The position numbers were made by a program, and so were the translations under genes. From positions 133,219 through 197,218 of the forward strand of contig QJZR01000014.1 of the NCBI GenBank assembly GCA_003246625.1: a stretch of DNA of 64,000 nucleotides. The letters run 5' to 3'. Shown here piece by piece: positions 8,511 through 16,794 of the stretch. The stretch's first letter is position 1. Each line of letters opens with the position of its first letter. This stretch comes from Alphaproteobacteria bacterium (lineage in GTDB: Bacteria; Pseudomonadota; Alphaproteobacteria; Rhodospirillales; Rhodospirillaceae). Below the pieces are notes generated by a model. The model did not search any database. It had not been told where the DNA came from and saw nothing but the letters and a program-made list of their open reading frames with translations.

Positions 8511-9710
8511 CTAGATGATCTCGATGACGTCTAGATCCTTTGGGATTCTGTCGCGGATGGACGCAGAGTGAGTCGGCGCCAGATTGAGAACGCCTCGAAC
8601 CCGCGCATCCCGAAGCCGGTCGGGCGAGCATATGCGGGTTCCCAATCCCGCCAGGAACAGTCCGTGGAATTCCGCATTGTCGTCAACGGCTTCGGTGATC
8701 CGGTCGCCAAGTTGGTAGAGCGACAGGAGGTGCGGGCCTTTGGCCCCCGTGCCGTAGCCGATGATCTGTCCTGGTTCGTACCCGTCCAGCAGTCTGCGTA
8801 ATCTGGCCCCGTTTTCGTGCATCCGTTTCAGGAATTCTTCTATTTTGTCTGCGGACACGTGATCAAGGAGATCTTCGCGGTTTTCTACGCCGGGGCGGAG
8901 GACAGCCACGAACGATCCCCCATCGGTTTCGACTAATCGGGAATCGACAAGGCCCAAACCAGCATTCTTTCCCATCGTTGCGATGGACCTCAGTGTGAAA
9001 TGGTTGAGATGGGCATAGCTGATATTTTCGAAACGCCCTGCATTCAGCACGGTTGGCAGATAGGGAGATTCGATCACCAGAATTGAGGCGGGAGACATAA
9101 GGCCTGCAACGAGGTGGATGAATTCCTGTGGGTTTGCAATGTGCTCCAGGACATGGCGCACGACGATTATATCGAAGACCTGACCGGACAGCGTGTCAGA
9201 CAAGCGGCGGTCGAAGAAGCCGTTTATGACCTCCAAATCCCGTGCTTTCCATACGGCCTCGAAGCATAGGCTGGGTTCGATCCCTAGGGGGCGGTGCCCA
9301 AGGGCTCGGAACTCCTGTAGCAGAGCTCCATCGTTGCAGCCGATTTCAAGAACACGCCCCGCCGTGGATTGGCAGAGGGCGCTTGTCCGGGATGCAAAGT
9401 CTGCGATGTATGGGTTCTTCTTTGGAAGCAGGGCATAGGTTGACGATTGCTTCTGGTAGATTTCCGCCAGCAGACGATCCGCGCCGGCGATTCTCCGGTA
9501 CATGGTCGTGGTGCAATCGGGGCAATAGATGAGATCGAGAGGAAAGACCGGTGCCGTCAGGCTTTCTTCCCGCGTCGCGCACTTATGTCCCCCGATGACG
9601 GAGGTGCCGACATGGAAGATCCTGGTTTTCCCGCCGCACACGGGGCAAGGGGGCATCGTTTCGGTATGAGCGACGGCGTCTTGCGCCTTCATCGTTTGTC
9701 TCGGAAGCAT
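8511..9710 (-). CDS. SAM-dependent methyltransferase, sugar C-methyltransferase type
   Basis: A 399-residue three-part protein. The N-terminal zinc-binding segment has CPVCGG (~22) and YCPDC (~60). The class I SAM domain has EIGCNDGALL (motif I, ~120) and 'IIVVRHVLEHIANP' (motif IV/post region). The C-terminal domain has 'IIGYGTGAKGPHLLSLYQL' and 'VDDN', as in the Methyltransf_13/Methyltransf_14 proteins that C-methylate keto-deoxy sugars (NovU/TylCIII-type). GGAG precedes the ATG. Its placement among SDR enzymes suggests it modifies an NDP-keto sugar intermediate. The exact sugar cannot be read from sequence. Confidence 0.8.
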   Translation of the reverse strand: MLPRQTMKAQDAVAHTETMPPCPVCGGKTRIFHVGTSVIGGHKCATREESLTAPVFPLDLIYCPDCTTTMYRRIAGADRLLAEIYQKQSSTYALLPKKNPYIADFASRTSALCQSTAGRVLEIGCNDGALLQEFRALGHRPLGIEPSLCFEAVWKARDLEVINGFFDRRLSDTLSGQVFDIIVVRHVLEHIANPQEFIHLVAGLMSPASILVIESPYLPTVLNAGRFENISYAHLNHFTLRSIATMGKNAGLGLVDSRLVETDGGSFVAVLRPGVENREDLLDHVSADKIEEFLKRMHENGARLRRLLDGYEPGQIIGYGTGAKGPHLLSLYQLGDRITEAVDDNAEFHGLFLAGLGTRICSPDRLRDARVRGVLNLAPTHSASIRDRIPKDLDVIEII

Positions 9711-9737
9711 GGGAACTCCATCGGCGGTCGACCGTCT

Positions 9738-10547
9738 TTATGCGGGACAGGTTCTGTCGTCTAACCAATCGATACGAAAGGGGCGCCATTCATAACCCGG
9801 ATAGGGTGCCGACAACACATCTCTTGCTCGCCCTTCTTTGCGAAGGTTGGGGGTAGTGCCCAGGCGGTCTCCGAGGGCTTTGGCAATTTCGGCGATGGAC
9901 ACGGCATGCCCAGAGGCGACGTTGTGAATGGACGAAGGGCGATCCTGCATGACGAAATCGCGGACGATGACCGCGGCAACGTCGTCTACGTGGGATAACG
10001 AGAGAAAAGGTCCGCCGCGGAGGTCGCAAGAAATCGTGCCTCCTTCCCCGATGATGCGCGTCAGACGAGGTATCAGGCGAGGCTCCTTTTGGTCGTGGCC
10101 GTACGGATAGTAAAGACGCAACGTGTTGACGCAGCCGGAGAAGTATTCATGGAACAAATGCTCCCCGACATATTTCGAGACGGCATAGTCCCCGGCGGGG
10201 GCGCAGGGGGTGTCCGGCGTCGTTGGCGTCTCCACCGGCCCATAAACGGCGCCGGTGGACAAGTTGATCAGCTTCTTTACCCCAACCTTATTAAGGTGCT
10301 GGGCGAGCTCGCATACGTGGGCCGTGTTTGTGCAGAAGATATCTAGGGTTTTGCCATCGATTTTTACGGCCGCGTTGATGACGCAATCCACACCTTCAAG
10401 TTTTCCGCCCCACGTGTCCGGTTGAGCAAGGTTGAAATCGTCGCGTCCGAGCGTGACGATTTCTTCGGATTCAGAGCTTTCTGCCAATCGGCGAAGCAAG
10501 GCTTGACCGACAAAACCACCAGCCCCCAGGACCGCGATACGAGACAT
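9738..10547 (-). CDS. NAD-dependent epimerase/dehydratase (extended SDR)
   Basis: A 269-residue Rossmann protein with the nucleotide-binding motif GAGGFVGQAL at the N-terminus. Ser/Thr of the triad sits in 'LSTGAVYGP', and the catalytic YxxxK is YAVSK (~residue 150). It lacks the larger C-terminal domain of GalE or RmlB, so it resembles NDP-4-keto-sugar reductase or small epimerase-type SDRs. AAGGA lies upstream of the ATG. It sits between the C-methyltransferase and another SDR, which suggests consecutive steps on one nucleotide sugar. Reductase versus epimerase cannot be decided. Confidence 0.8.
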   Translation of the reverse strand: MSRIAVLGAGGFVGQALLRRLAESSESEEIVTLGRDDFNLAQPDTWGGKLEGVDCVINAAVKIDGKTLDIFCTNTAHVCELAQHLNKVGVKKLINLSTGAVYGPVETPTTPDTPCAPAGDYAVSKYVGEHLFHEYFSGCVNTLRLYYPYGHDQKEPRLIPRLTRIIGEGGTISCDLRGGPFLSLSHVDDVAAVIVRDFVMQDRPSSIHNVASGHAVSIAEIAKALGDRLGTTPNLRKEGRARDVLSAPYPGYEWRPFRIDWLDDRTCPA

Positions 10548-10583
10548 GTTTACGTCCTTCAGCCGACGCCGCTTCTTGGAAGC

Positions 10584-11579
10584 CTAGAATCTCAACGATC
10601 CCACGTCCTTGTACCATCGAACCGTACGTTCAATGCCGGAGTGCATATCCGTCGTCGCAATAGGGCCGATCAGGGCTTCGGCTTTTTCTACGGAGGCAAG
10701 ATGACGGCGGACATCGGCCTTCCGGCCCGGTTGCCAGTCATATTCCCCCGAGAATTCGAGCAGGGAGCTCAAGATGTCGATGATTTCTATCATCGATGTT
10801 TCCCGTCCGCTCGCCACGTTCAGAATGGCGCCTTTGGCGGCCTCATGGACGGCCAGTTTCAAGATCGCCTGGACCGTATCTTCAACGAAAATGAAGTCGC
10901 GGGTCTGTTTCCCGTCGCCCTGGACGATCGGACGCTGGCCCGAGAGAATGCGCCTAGCCGTCAGCGGCACGATCGCCGCCAACGCGCCGCTGTTTTGCCG
11001 TGGGCCGTAATTGTTGAACGGGCGAATGGTGGTGATGTCGAGATCGAACATCTTGACATAGGAAGCCAACAATGTGTCGGCGGCCGACTTTCCGGCCGCA
11101 TACGAGGTCTCGGCTAATTGGGGATGGTTTTCGTCCATCGGCACATGAACTGCAGACCCATATACCTCGGAAGTCGATACGTGCAGCAGCTTGCCGTACG
11201 CTCCCGCACGTAACAATTCGGCCAGGGTGATCGCGATGTCCAGGTTCACCCGGCAGGCACCGGCGGGATTGAAGAACGAATACAGCAGGGCCTTTGTCGC
11301 CAGATTGAAGACGAGGTCCGGCTTCTCCGCAGAGACGACCGATGCCATGGCGGTGGCTTCCGCGGCATCCTCGCGATAGACGCGCAGTCGATCTCCGTAG
11401 TTCTCTGCTGTTCGCAGGTTCTCCATGTTTCCGAGAAAGAAGTTATCGACCACGCCGACCCGTTCGCAACCGGCGGCGAATAGGGCGTCGACAAGATGCG
11501 AGCCGATGAAACCGGCACCTCCGGTTACGACAACCCGTTTTCCTGCATATGCGCGTTTCAGGTCACTCGGCATCGGCAT
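10584..11579 (-). CDS. NAD-dependent epimerase/dehydratase (GalE/RmlB-like SDR)
   Basis: A 331-residue extended SDR with GGAGFIGSHLVD (NAD binding), 'STSEVYGSA' and the catalytic YAAGK (~167), followed by 'TIRPFNNYGPRQ' and 'GDGKQTRDFIFVED', typical of nucleotide-sugar 4-epimerases and 4,6-dehydratases. Two ATGs lie six bases apart (MPMP). GAGGA directly abuts the first, so the second (11573) may be the one used. The start region overlaps the 3' end of the Gfo/Idh/MocA gene by 17 bp, so the two are translationally linked. It probably forms or epimerises the keto-sugar precursor used by the neighbouring genes. Confidence 0.85.
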   Translation of the reverse strand: MPMPSDLKRAYAGKRVVVTGGAGFIGSHLVDALFAAGCERVGVVDNFFLGNMENLRTAENYGDRLRVYREDAAEATAMASVVSAEKPDLVFNLATKALLYSFFNPAGACRVNLDIAITLAELLRAGAYGKLLHVSTSEVYGSAVHVPMDENHPQLAETSYAAGKSAADTLLASYVKMFDLDITTIRPFNNYGPRQNSGALAAIVPLTARRILSGQRPIVQGDGKQTRDFIFVEDTVQAILKLAVHEAAKGAILNVASGRETSMIEIIDILSSLLEFSGEYDWQPGRKADVRRHLASVEKAEALIGPIATTDMHSGIERTVRWYKDVGSLRF

Positions 11580-12585
11580 TCCTCGAATTTCTCACTTGGT
11601 CCTGAATCTGCCAGACTAGTCGTAGGGCGGACAGGCCATCCTCTCCGGAAACCAGGGGGACCCCGTCGGTCAGGATGACGTTGATGAAATGATCAAGCTC
11701 GGTTTGTAAGGGCTCTCGGCGTCGGACATGCAAACGTTCGACCACGGTGTCGATGGCATATTCGCGTTCCTTGGATTCATCGGCTCTCGGAAGTTCAACC
11801 CGATCCCGCAGGAAAATATCCACGCTCTGGTTCATGTAGTCCACATCGATAAGGCTGGTGTCGGTCGTCACCGAGAGTTTACGTACGGTTCTTTGGGTGA
11901 TGCGGCTGGCGGTCAGGCAGGCAATGGACTCGTCGGCGAAGCGCAACAGGGTGGTCACATGGTCCCCCCCCGGTGAACCAAAGGTCTTTACCCCGGCGGC
12001 AACGACGGAGACGACTTTCTTGCGAGCAAGAGAGGTCACGATATCGATATCGTGAACCATCAGGTCGGCAACGACATCCACATCGGTGATGCGTTTGCTG
12101 ACGGCACTGAGCCGGTGGGTTTCTATGGCCTGGATAGAGGCCCTTCCGTCCAGCAGTTTCGCCAGTTGGCGGACGGCCGGATTGAATCTTTCGATGTGGC
12201 CGACCAGAAGCTTCGCGCCCGAGCCCTTCGCCGCTGCGATTAAGTCCAGGCATTGTTCTTCCGTGACGGCCAGGGGCTTCTCGATTAGGCAGTGCACCCC
12301 GGCGTTCAGAAAGAACAAGCCGACTTCGCAATGCGTTGAAGACGGGGTGCAGATGCTGACTGCATCAACCGCCTTCAGGATATCTTCCAAGTTTTCAAAG
12401 GCATGGCAACCGTACTCGGCGGCACGGCATTGCGCCAGTTCCATATCCGCATCGTAGATTCCGACGAGGTCGACGTTTTTCAATGTGTCGTAGACACGAA
12501 GATGGTTGCTCCCCATGGAGCCAACGCCGATGACGGCGACCCTGACGGGAGCTTCGACCGCAGGTTTCCCGGATTTTTGTTCCAC
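11563..12585 (-). CDS. Gfo/Idh/MocA-family oxidoreductase (WlbA/WbpB-like)
   Basis: A 340-residue NAD(P)-dependent dehydrogenase. The N-terminal Rossmann motif is VIGVGSMGSNHLRVY, and the family hallmark EKP occurs in 'CLIEKPLAVT' (~107). The C-terminal substrate domain includes 'DLMVHDIDI', with the Asp and His conserved in this family. In ManNAc3NAcA-type pathways such an enzyme (WbpB/WlbA) oxidises C3 of UDP-GlcNAcA before transamination by WbpE and acetylation by WbpD. A WbpD-like acetyltransferase lies 3 bp upstream and a DegT aminotransferase is at 18683, so the same three-step logic is plausible. The start is GTG with GGGAGGGG upstream. Confidence 0.8.
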   Translation of the reverse strand: MEQKSGKPAVEAPVRVAVIGVGSMGSNHLRVYDTLKNVDLVGIYDADMELAQCRAAEYGCHAFENLEDILKAVDAVSICTPSSTHCEVGLFFLNAGVHCLIEKPLAVTEEQCLDLIAAAKGSGAKLLVGHIERFNPAVRQLAKLLDGRASIQAIETHRLSAVSKRITDVDVVADLMVHDIDIVTSLARKKVVSVVAAGVKTFGSPGGDHVTTLLRFADESIACLTASRITQRTVRKLSVTTDTSLIDVDYMNQSVDIFLRDRVELPRADESKEREYAIDTVVERLHVRRREPLQTELDHFINVILTDGVPLVSGEDGLSALRLVWQIQDQVRNSRNADAE

Positions 12586-12588
12586 CTT

Positions 12589-13131
12589 CTACCCCTCCCC
12601 TCCTGCCAATAGAGCGGCATCTAGAATCCAGGTTGCAGGATCCACCTTCAGCCGTCGGCCCGATATCGTGACGTAATCCACGACCTTCGCGGGGCAGCCC
12701 ATGACCAGGGCATGCGCCGGGACGTCACGGGATACCACGGCCCCCGCCGCGATCATGCAATGGCTGCCCAACGTGACGCCACAGACCACGGTCGCATTGG
12801 CGCCTATGCTGACGCCGTCTTCCACGACCGTTTCGCTGACCTCCCAATCTTTGGAGTGAGCCCGTGGATAAAGGTCGTTGGTAAACGTGGCGTTCGGGCC
12901 GACAAAAACGTTCCGTCCAATCGAAACGCCGTGATAGACGGACACCCCATTCTGAATTTTGCAGCCGTCTCCGACAGTGCAGCCGAAATCGACATATACG
13001 CACTGTCCGATGTTGCAGTTTTTGCCGATCCGTACGTCTTCCCTGATTTTAGTCCAGTTCCATATTTTCGTCCCCTCTCCGACCTGGGCGCTGGCATCGA
13101 CGATGGCCGTCGCGTCGATATAAATCGTCAT
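12589..13131 (-). CDS. Hexapeptide-repeat N-acetyltransferase (WbpD/WlbB-like)
   Basis: A 180-residue left-handed beta-helix acyltransferase with regular hexapeptide turns such as 'VGEGTKIWNWTKI', 'IGKNCNIGQ' and 'IGRNVFVGPNATF'. The 'ATFTNDLYPRAHS' stretch is characteristic of the UDP-2-acetamido-3-amino-glucuronate N-acetyltransferases. The ORF track runs to 13509; the start at 13131 gives MTIYIDATAIVDASAQ, which begins the helix, and leaves 7 bp to the radical SAM gene. It would acetylate the amino group made by the DegT aminotransferase, creating the N-acetyl group that the amidotransferases could convert to acetamidino. Confidence 0.85.
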   Translation of the reverse strand: MTIYIDATAIVDASAQVGEGTKIWNWTKIREDVRIGKNCNIGQCVYVDFGCTVGDGCKIQNGVSVYHGVSIGRNVFVGPNATFTNDLYPRAHSKDWEVSETVVEDGVSIGANATVVCGVTLGSHCMIAAGAVVSRDVPAHALVMGCPAKVVDYVTISGRRLKVDPATWILDAALLAGGEG

Positions 13132-13138
13132 TCGCGGG

Positions 13139-14239
13139 TTATCCTTTGTCAGCGCTATCCTGGGGCGAGGGGGCCGAAGCGGAATCGATCTGGTGCCGTA
13201 CCACCGAGAACGAGGCAGGCAGGTCCCTAACCAATTCGGGCATCCCGTATCCAGAGCACAGGCGGCAGATGTCGACAGCCCCCTGACGTTCCAGAATGGA
13301 GTGGCGGAAGTTACGGGCGGGTTTCCCGTTGAATACCCTGAGGACGCCATCCTCGAAGACGTTTCCGAGGATATGGTGGCCGTTGGGGTCGCGGCAGCAG
13401 GGAACGGCGTCGCCGTTCCAATTGATCTGCATCGAGTTCCATATCCAGATGCATTCGTTCTGGGGGACGACCTTGGGGCGCAGCTCGCCGCGTTCGAAGG
13501 CATCCTCATCGTAGAACCAGTATTTCCGGTCGCGCGGCAGATAGGCGTACGCTTCCGTCATGTTCCGGGCGCAGGGGTCGATGATGTTGGCGGTATCGGC
13601 GCCGATTTCCTTGGCCCACTTCAGGAAGGAAGCCACTTCGTGTTCATTGTGGCGCATGACGATCAGCCCGACGTCGATCCGTACGTTGCTGCCGGGATGC
13701 TTGCGGCGCTCCTCGATGAGTTCCAGCAGATTGGCGTGCGCCTTCTCCAGGCTCGTCCCGACCCGGTAACGCTGGTGGGTCTTTTCGGTCATGCCGCCCA
13801 GTTGGAAGCTGATTCGGTTGATGTCGGAATAGATAACGCCTTTGGCATCGACGAAATCGCCGTTGGTGCAGGTGTCGACCCAGATTCCCTTCGCCCGGGC
13901 GTAACGGATCATCTCATAGGCGTTCTTGTTCAGAAACGGCTCGCCCATGAAGTAGAAGAACAGAGAGTTGGTCCATCGTGCCGAGCGGTCGATGAAACGT
14001 TGGAAATTCGTGAGGTCGAGCATGCCCTTTCGTCGGGTCATCTCTCCCTTTCCGGTTTCGCAGACTGGGCAGCGGGCATTGCAGGCATTGGTGGGTTCTA
14101 TGGCGATATGCACCGGCGGCAACAATGGGCCGACCCGGTGCATCCGAGCCATGGCGGTGTTCCAGACCAGGGATGGCCATCCGCGACCACCCGCTCGGGC
14201 CATGGAGACGACGGTCTTGATTTTGTTCAGCGCGCCCAA
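13139..14239 (-). CDS. Radical SAM/SPASM-domain protein
   Basis: A 366-residue protein whose radical SAM motif CNARCPVC (CxxxCxxC, ~residue 53) follows 'HIAIEPTNA'. Next come 'FYFMGEPFLN' (the GGE-like segment binding SAM) and 'VDTCTNG'. The C-terminal SPASM-like region has further cysteines: NECIWIW, VPCCRD, and CRLCSGYG, which probably bind an auxiliary Fe-S cluster. The start appears to be TTG two bases after the previous stop. Relatives in polysaccharide clusters are poorly characterised; sugar dehydrogenation, epimerisation or peptide/protein modification are all possible. I assign the fold with confidence but not the reaction. Confidence 0.85.
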   Translation of the reverse strand: MGALNKIKTVVSMARAGGRGWPSLVWNTAMARMHRVGPLLPPVHIAIEPTNACNARCPVCETGKGEMTRRKGMLDLTNFQRFIDRSARWTNSLFFYFMGEPFLNKNAYEMIRYARAKGIWVDTCTNGDFVDAKGVIYSDINRISFQLGGMTEKTHQRYRVGTSLEKAHANLLELIEERRKHPGSNVRIDVGLIVMRHNEHEVASFLKWAKEIGADTANIIDPCARNMTEAYAYLPRDRKYWFYDEDAFERGELRPKVVPQNECIWIWNSMQINWNGDAVPCCRDPNGHHILGNVFEDGVLRVFNGKPARNFRHSILERQGAVDICRLCSGYGMPELVRDLPASFSVVRHQIDSASAPSPQDSADKG

Positions 14240-14241
14240 AA

Positions 14242-14535
14242 TCAGGTGCTTTCCTTGAACCAGGTTTCATGCGTTGCCAACGCCGCACTTAAGGCGTCGG
14301 AAAGGATGGCAATGGCATCGTTTTCATAACGGACGTCATCCAAAGACCGCTCTTCGATGAGGTGTTCCGTGCCAGAACCGTCAACCGCAGCGACGTCGAT
14401 CCCGCCCTTCAGGCAGCCGTCTTCTTCCCGAGCGTCCGGCGTCAACCGAAGTCGAAGGATGCCTTCGGCGGAGACGATGGCCAATTTCTGCCGGAGAGAC
14501 TCTAAAAGAGCAGGCGGAGCCGCGGAAACGGTCAT
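14242..14535 (-). CDS. Small hypothetical protein (97 aa)
   Basis: I do not recognise the family. The protein is acidic, soluble, without Cys pairs or membrane segments, and has a mixed alpha/beta character ('GILRLRLTPDAREEDGCLKGG' region, then a helical C-terminus). A strong ribosome-binding site (AGGAGG) seven bases before the ATG supports it as a real gene. It sits between a methyltransferase and the radical SAM gene with only 2 bp to the latter. That spacing is compatible with a small partner or carrier for the radical SAM enzyme, but this is speculative. Confidence 0.6.
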   Translation of the reverse strand: MTVSAAPPALLESLRQKLAIVSAEGILRLRLTPDAREEDGCLKGGIDVAAVDGSGTEHLIEERSLDDVRYENDAIAILSDALSAALATHETWFKEST

Positions 14536-14570
14536 GACGGCCTCCTATCGTGGTCCATGGGCAGGATGCC

Positions 14571-15581
14571 TTACTTTTTGTCTTTGCGGGCAATGATCGT
14601 GATCCCGGCATCTTCGACCACTTCGCGTTCGATGACGAGGCCTAATGCGTTGCTCCATTGCCGCACCTGGTCGGGGGTTTGACGGTGGGCATTCTGCGGC
14701 GTGTACCAGTCGTAATTCACGTGGTTCAGCTCATCCAGGTTCATGTCGGGATGGTGGAAGGCCTTGAATACGTGCCAGTAGACGAAACGCTGCAGGTCGA
14801 TGCGCCCCTTTGGAATTCCCAGAAGAGCAACGTCTTCGGGAACGTCGATTTCGACGTTCAACTTGCCCAGCGCCTGGCCCAGTTTGCTCAGGCTCATCAG
14901 AAGATCCCAGGCTTGCTCCGGAGGGACATCGCGTAGACGTTCCCGGATGTAGTCGTCGGTGAATTCGCGGATCGGTCCCTTGGTCTTGTAGACGTAGAAT
15001 AGAATGCGCCCCCCCGGACGCAGGTAGGAAACCACGGACGTCAGTGCGGTTCGTGTGTCGTCGCAGTGGTGCAGAACCCCTTCGGAGAAAATCAGGTCGA
15101 TGGATTCAGGGGCGAGCGGTAACCGTTGCAGGTCGGACTGGATGAAGGCGCCCTCCAGGCCGCGTTCGGCAAAGCGGGCACGGGCCACATCCACCGCCTC
15201 CGAGATGTCTGCACCCACATAGCGCAACCGCGGCAAGGCGTCCCCCCAGAGTTCGAGGGCGGAGAAGGCCGCGCCGCATCCCGCGTCTAGAAGCAAAGGC
15301 CGTTCCCCGTACTCGGAAAGCCATTCGGCGTGGGCAACGTCTCCATAGCGCTGAAGCAGCCAGGAATGCGCGGTGGCGGCCAGGGTTCCTTCATAGGTTT
15401 CCCGTTTCTGCCATTTGAACCCAAAGGTCTCGCGGGTTTGCCTTTGGGCCTCTGACGCCAGTTCTTCGGCGCGGAAGACGCCATTGCTTCTGACCAGAGT
15501 GACCCCATTGGCTTGGATGCACCCACCGTCATCGGGCAGCGGGCCGCCGAGAATGGAGGAGAACCAGGATGGTATCTTCAT
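14571..15581 (-). CDS. Class I SAM-dependent methyltransferase
   Basis: A 336-residue protein with motif I LLLDAGCGAAFSAL (~residue 114), 'YVGADIS', and the Methyltransf_11-type 'DLIFSEGVLHHCDD' and 'YLRPGGRILFYVY'. The roughly 100-residue N-terminal extension ('TRETFGFKW') is seen in glycan-cluster methyltransferases related to Trm112-like leader proteins. The ORF track gives 16364 as start; the ATG at 15581 has AAGGAAG upstream and overlaps the stop of the hisH-like gene by 4 bp. It is a likely O- or N-methyltransferase of a sugar; the acceptor is unknown. Confidence 0.8.
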   Translation of the reverse strand: MKIPSWFSSILGGPLPDDGGCIQANGVTLVRSNGVFRAEELASEAQRQTRETFGFKWQKRETYEGTLAATAHSWLLQRYGDVAHAEWLSEYGERPLLLDAGCGAAFSALELWGDALPRLRYVGADISEAVDVARARFAERGLEGAFIQSDLQRLPLAPESIDLIFSEGVLHHCDDTRTALTSVVSYLRPGGRILFYVYKTKGPIREFTDDYIRERLRDVPPEQAWDLLMSLSKLGQALGKLNVEIDVPEDVALLGIPKGRIDLQRFVYWHVFKAFHHPDMNLDELNHVNYDWYTPQNAHRQTPDQVRQWSNALGLVIEREVVEDAGITIIARKDKK

Positions 15582-16201
15582 CGACGGGCTTCCTTCAGAA
15601 AATTTTCCAATAGTTTCAGTCCGAAACGGTGGCTCTTCTCGGGATGGAACTGGACGCCGAACAGGTTGTCGCGCCGGATACCCGCGGCAAATCTTACGCC
15701 GTGTTCGGTGACGCCGTAGGCGTGTGCTGGGTTGTCCAGAGGGTAGTAGTAGGAATGGTTGAAATAGAAACGGCGTTCGGTCATTTCCGCATAGAGGGGG
15801 ATGTCCTCTGCCTCTTCGATGAGGTTCCACCCCATGTGCGGCACTCGGATCGGCTGGCCCCCCCCGTCTTCGGGGTGAAAACGGCGCAGTCGGCCGGGGA
15901 TCCAGCCGAACCCAGGCTCCAGGCCTTCTTCGCTGCCTTCGGTCATCAACTGCATGCCCAGACAAATCCCCAGCGTCGGGATGCCAGCACGGACACACTC
16001 GTCCAGGACCTGCCATAATCCGGCGTCTCGTATGGCGCGGACCACGGCATCGTAGCTTCCTACTCCGGGTAGGATCAGACATTCGGCCCGGGATATGGTT
16101 TCGGCGTCCGAGCCCACGGTCGCGCGGACCTGAAGCCGACGGAGCATGTTGGGAATGGCCCGGACGTTGCCGACGCCGGTGTTGACGACGACGATGTTCA
16201 T
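15578..16201 (-). CDS. hisH: HisH2-type glutamine amidotransferase for acetamidino modification
   Basis: A 207-residue class I glutaminase with the nucleophile in GICLGMQ (~residue 81) and the His/Glu pair in 'VQFHPEKS' near the C-terminus, so the Cys-His-Glu triad is intact. It begins MNIVVVNTGVGN, as HisH does. It overlaps the neighbouring gene at each end by ATGA. It is separated from hisF2 but lies in the same cluster, and with the amidotransferases forms the ammonia-generating part of acetamidino group synthesis. Since the HisF partner lacks its cyclase Asp and no other his genes are present, a histidine-pathway role is unlikely. Confidence 0.88.
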   Translation of the reverse strand: MNIVVVNTGVGNVRAIPNMLRRLQVRATVGSDAETISRAECLILPGVGSYDAVVRAIRDAGLWQVLDECVRAGIPTLGICLGMQLMTEGSEEGLEPGFGWIPGRLRRFHPEDGGGQPIRVPHMGWNLIEEAEDIPLYAEMTERRFYFNHSYYYPLDNPAHAYGVTEHGVRFAAGIRRDNLFGVQFHPEKSHRFGLKLLENFLKEARR

Positions 16202-16794
16202 AAGGCCTTGCCAAATTGCAGGATGGGGGTATCGCCGTTGAATTCGACGTGGCCGAGAACCCGGGCGGGGGAGCCGCCGACGATGGTGAAATCGGGGACG
16301 TCCGCATTGACGAAGCTGTTGGCGGCCACCACGCAGCAGGTTCCGATCTCCGTTCCCGCGGCAATGATGCTTTGCGGGCCGATATAGCATTTATCGCCGA
16401 TGGAGACCGGGGCCTGTTTCATCCGGGACCTGCCACCGGAAAGGGCCCAGGTCACGGTATCGTGCGTATAGATGTGGACCCCGGCGGAGATCGAGCACCA
16501 GGCTCCTATGGTAAGGGGAGCGTGTGCGCCGTCCAGGATGACGTTGGGACCGACCCAGGTTTCGGGGCCCACGCGAACCGTTCCATAAACGAAGGCGCTG
16601 CCGTATATCGTGGCATTTTCGGCGAAGCCCAGGCTCCGTGCGCGATCTTTCCTGTCGGACAAGGCATCCTGAAGGGGGAGAGACCGGTCGAATTTCTCGC
16701 GCAGTTCCCGGGCCCGCGCGTCGAGGACCTCGCGCAGGCAATCCTGCCAGAGCCCCAGGGCTTCCGCATCGACGGCCATATTTTTTTCCGTCAT
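16198..16794 (-). CDS. Hexapeptide-repeat acyltransferase
   Basis: A 198-residue left-handed beta-helix protein. The N-terminal helical segment (~60 residues) is followed by 'YGSAFVYGTVRVGPETWVGPNVILDG', the active-site-like 'GVHIYTHDT' and a terminal 'IVGGSPARVLG' loop, as in xenobiotic/serine-type acetyltransferases. The start was moved from 16836 to 16794, where the ATG overlaps the asnB stop by 4 bp. It probably O- or N-acylates a sugar of the glycan or a nucleotide-sugar precursor. The cluster's second acyltransferase (12589) is of a different subtype, so they are probably not redundant. Confidence 0.75.
   Translation of the reverse strand: MTEKNMAVDAEALGLWQDCLREVLDARARELREKFDRSLPLQDALSDRKDRARSLGFAENATIYGSAFVYGTVRVGPETWVGPNVILDGAHAPLTIGAWCSISAGVHIYTHDTVTWALSGGRSRMKQAPVSIGDKCYIGPQSIIAAGTEIGTCCVVAANSFVNADVPDFTIVGGSPARVLGHVEFNGDTPILQFGKAL

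Noticed and set aside
5166-16201. hisF/hisH as histidine biosynthesis genes
   Set aside because: No other his genes are present, the HisF lacks its first catalytic Asp, and amidotransferases of the acetamidino pathway are adjacent.
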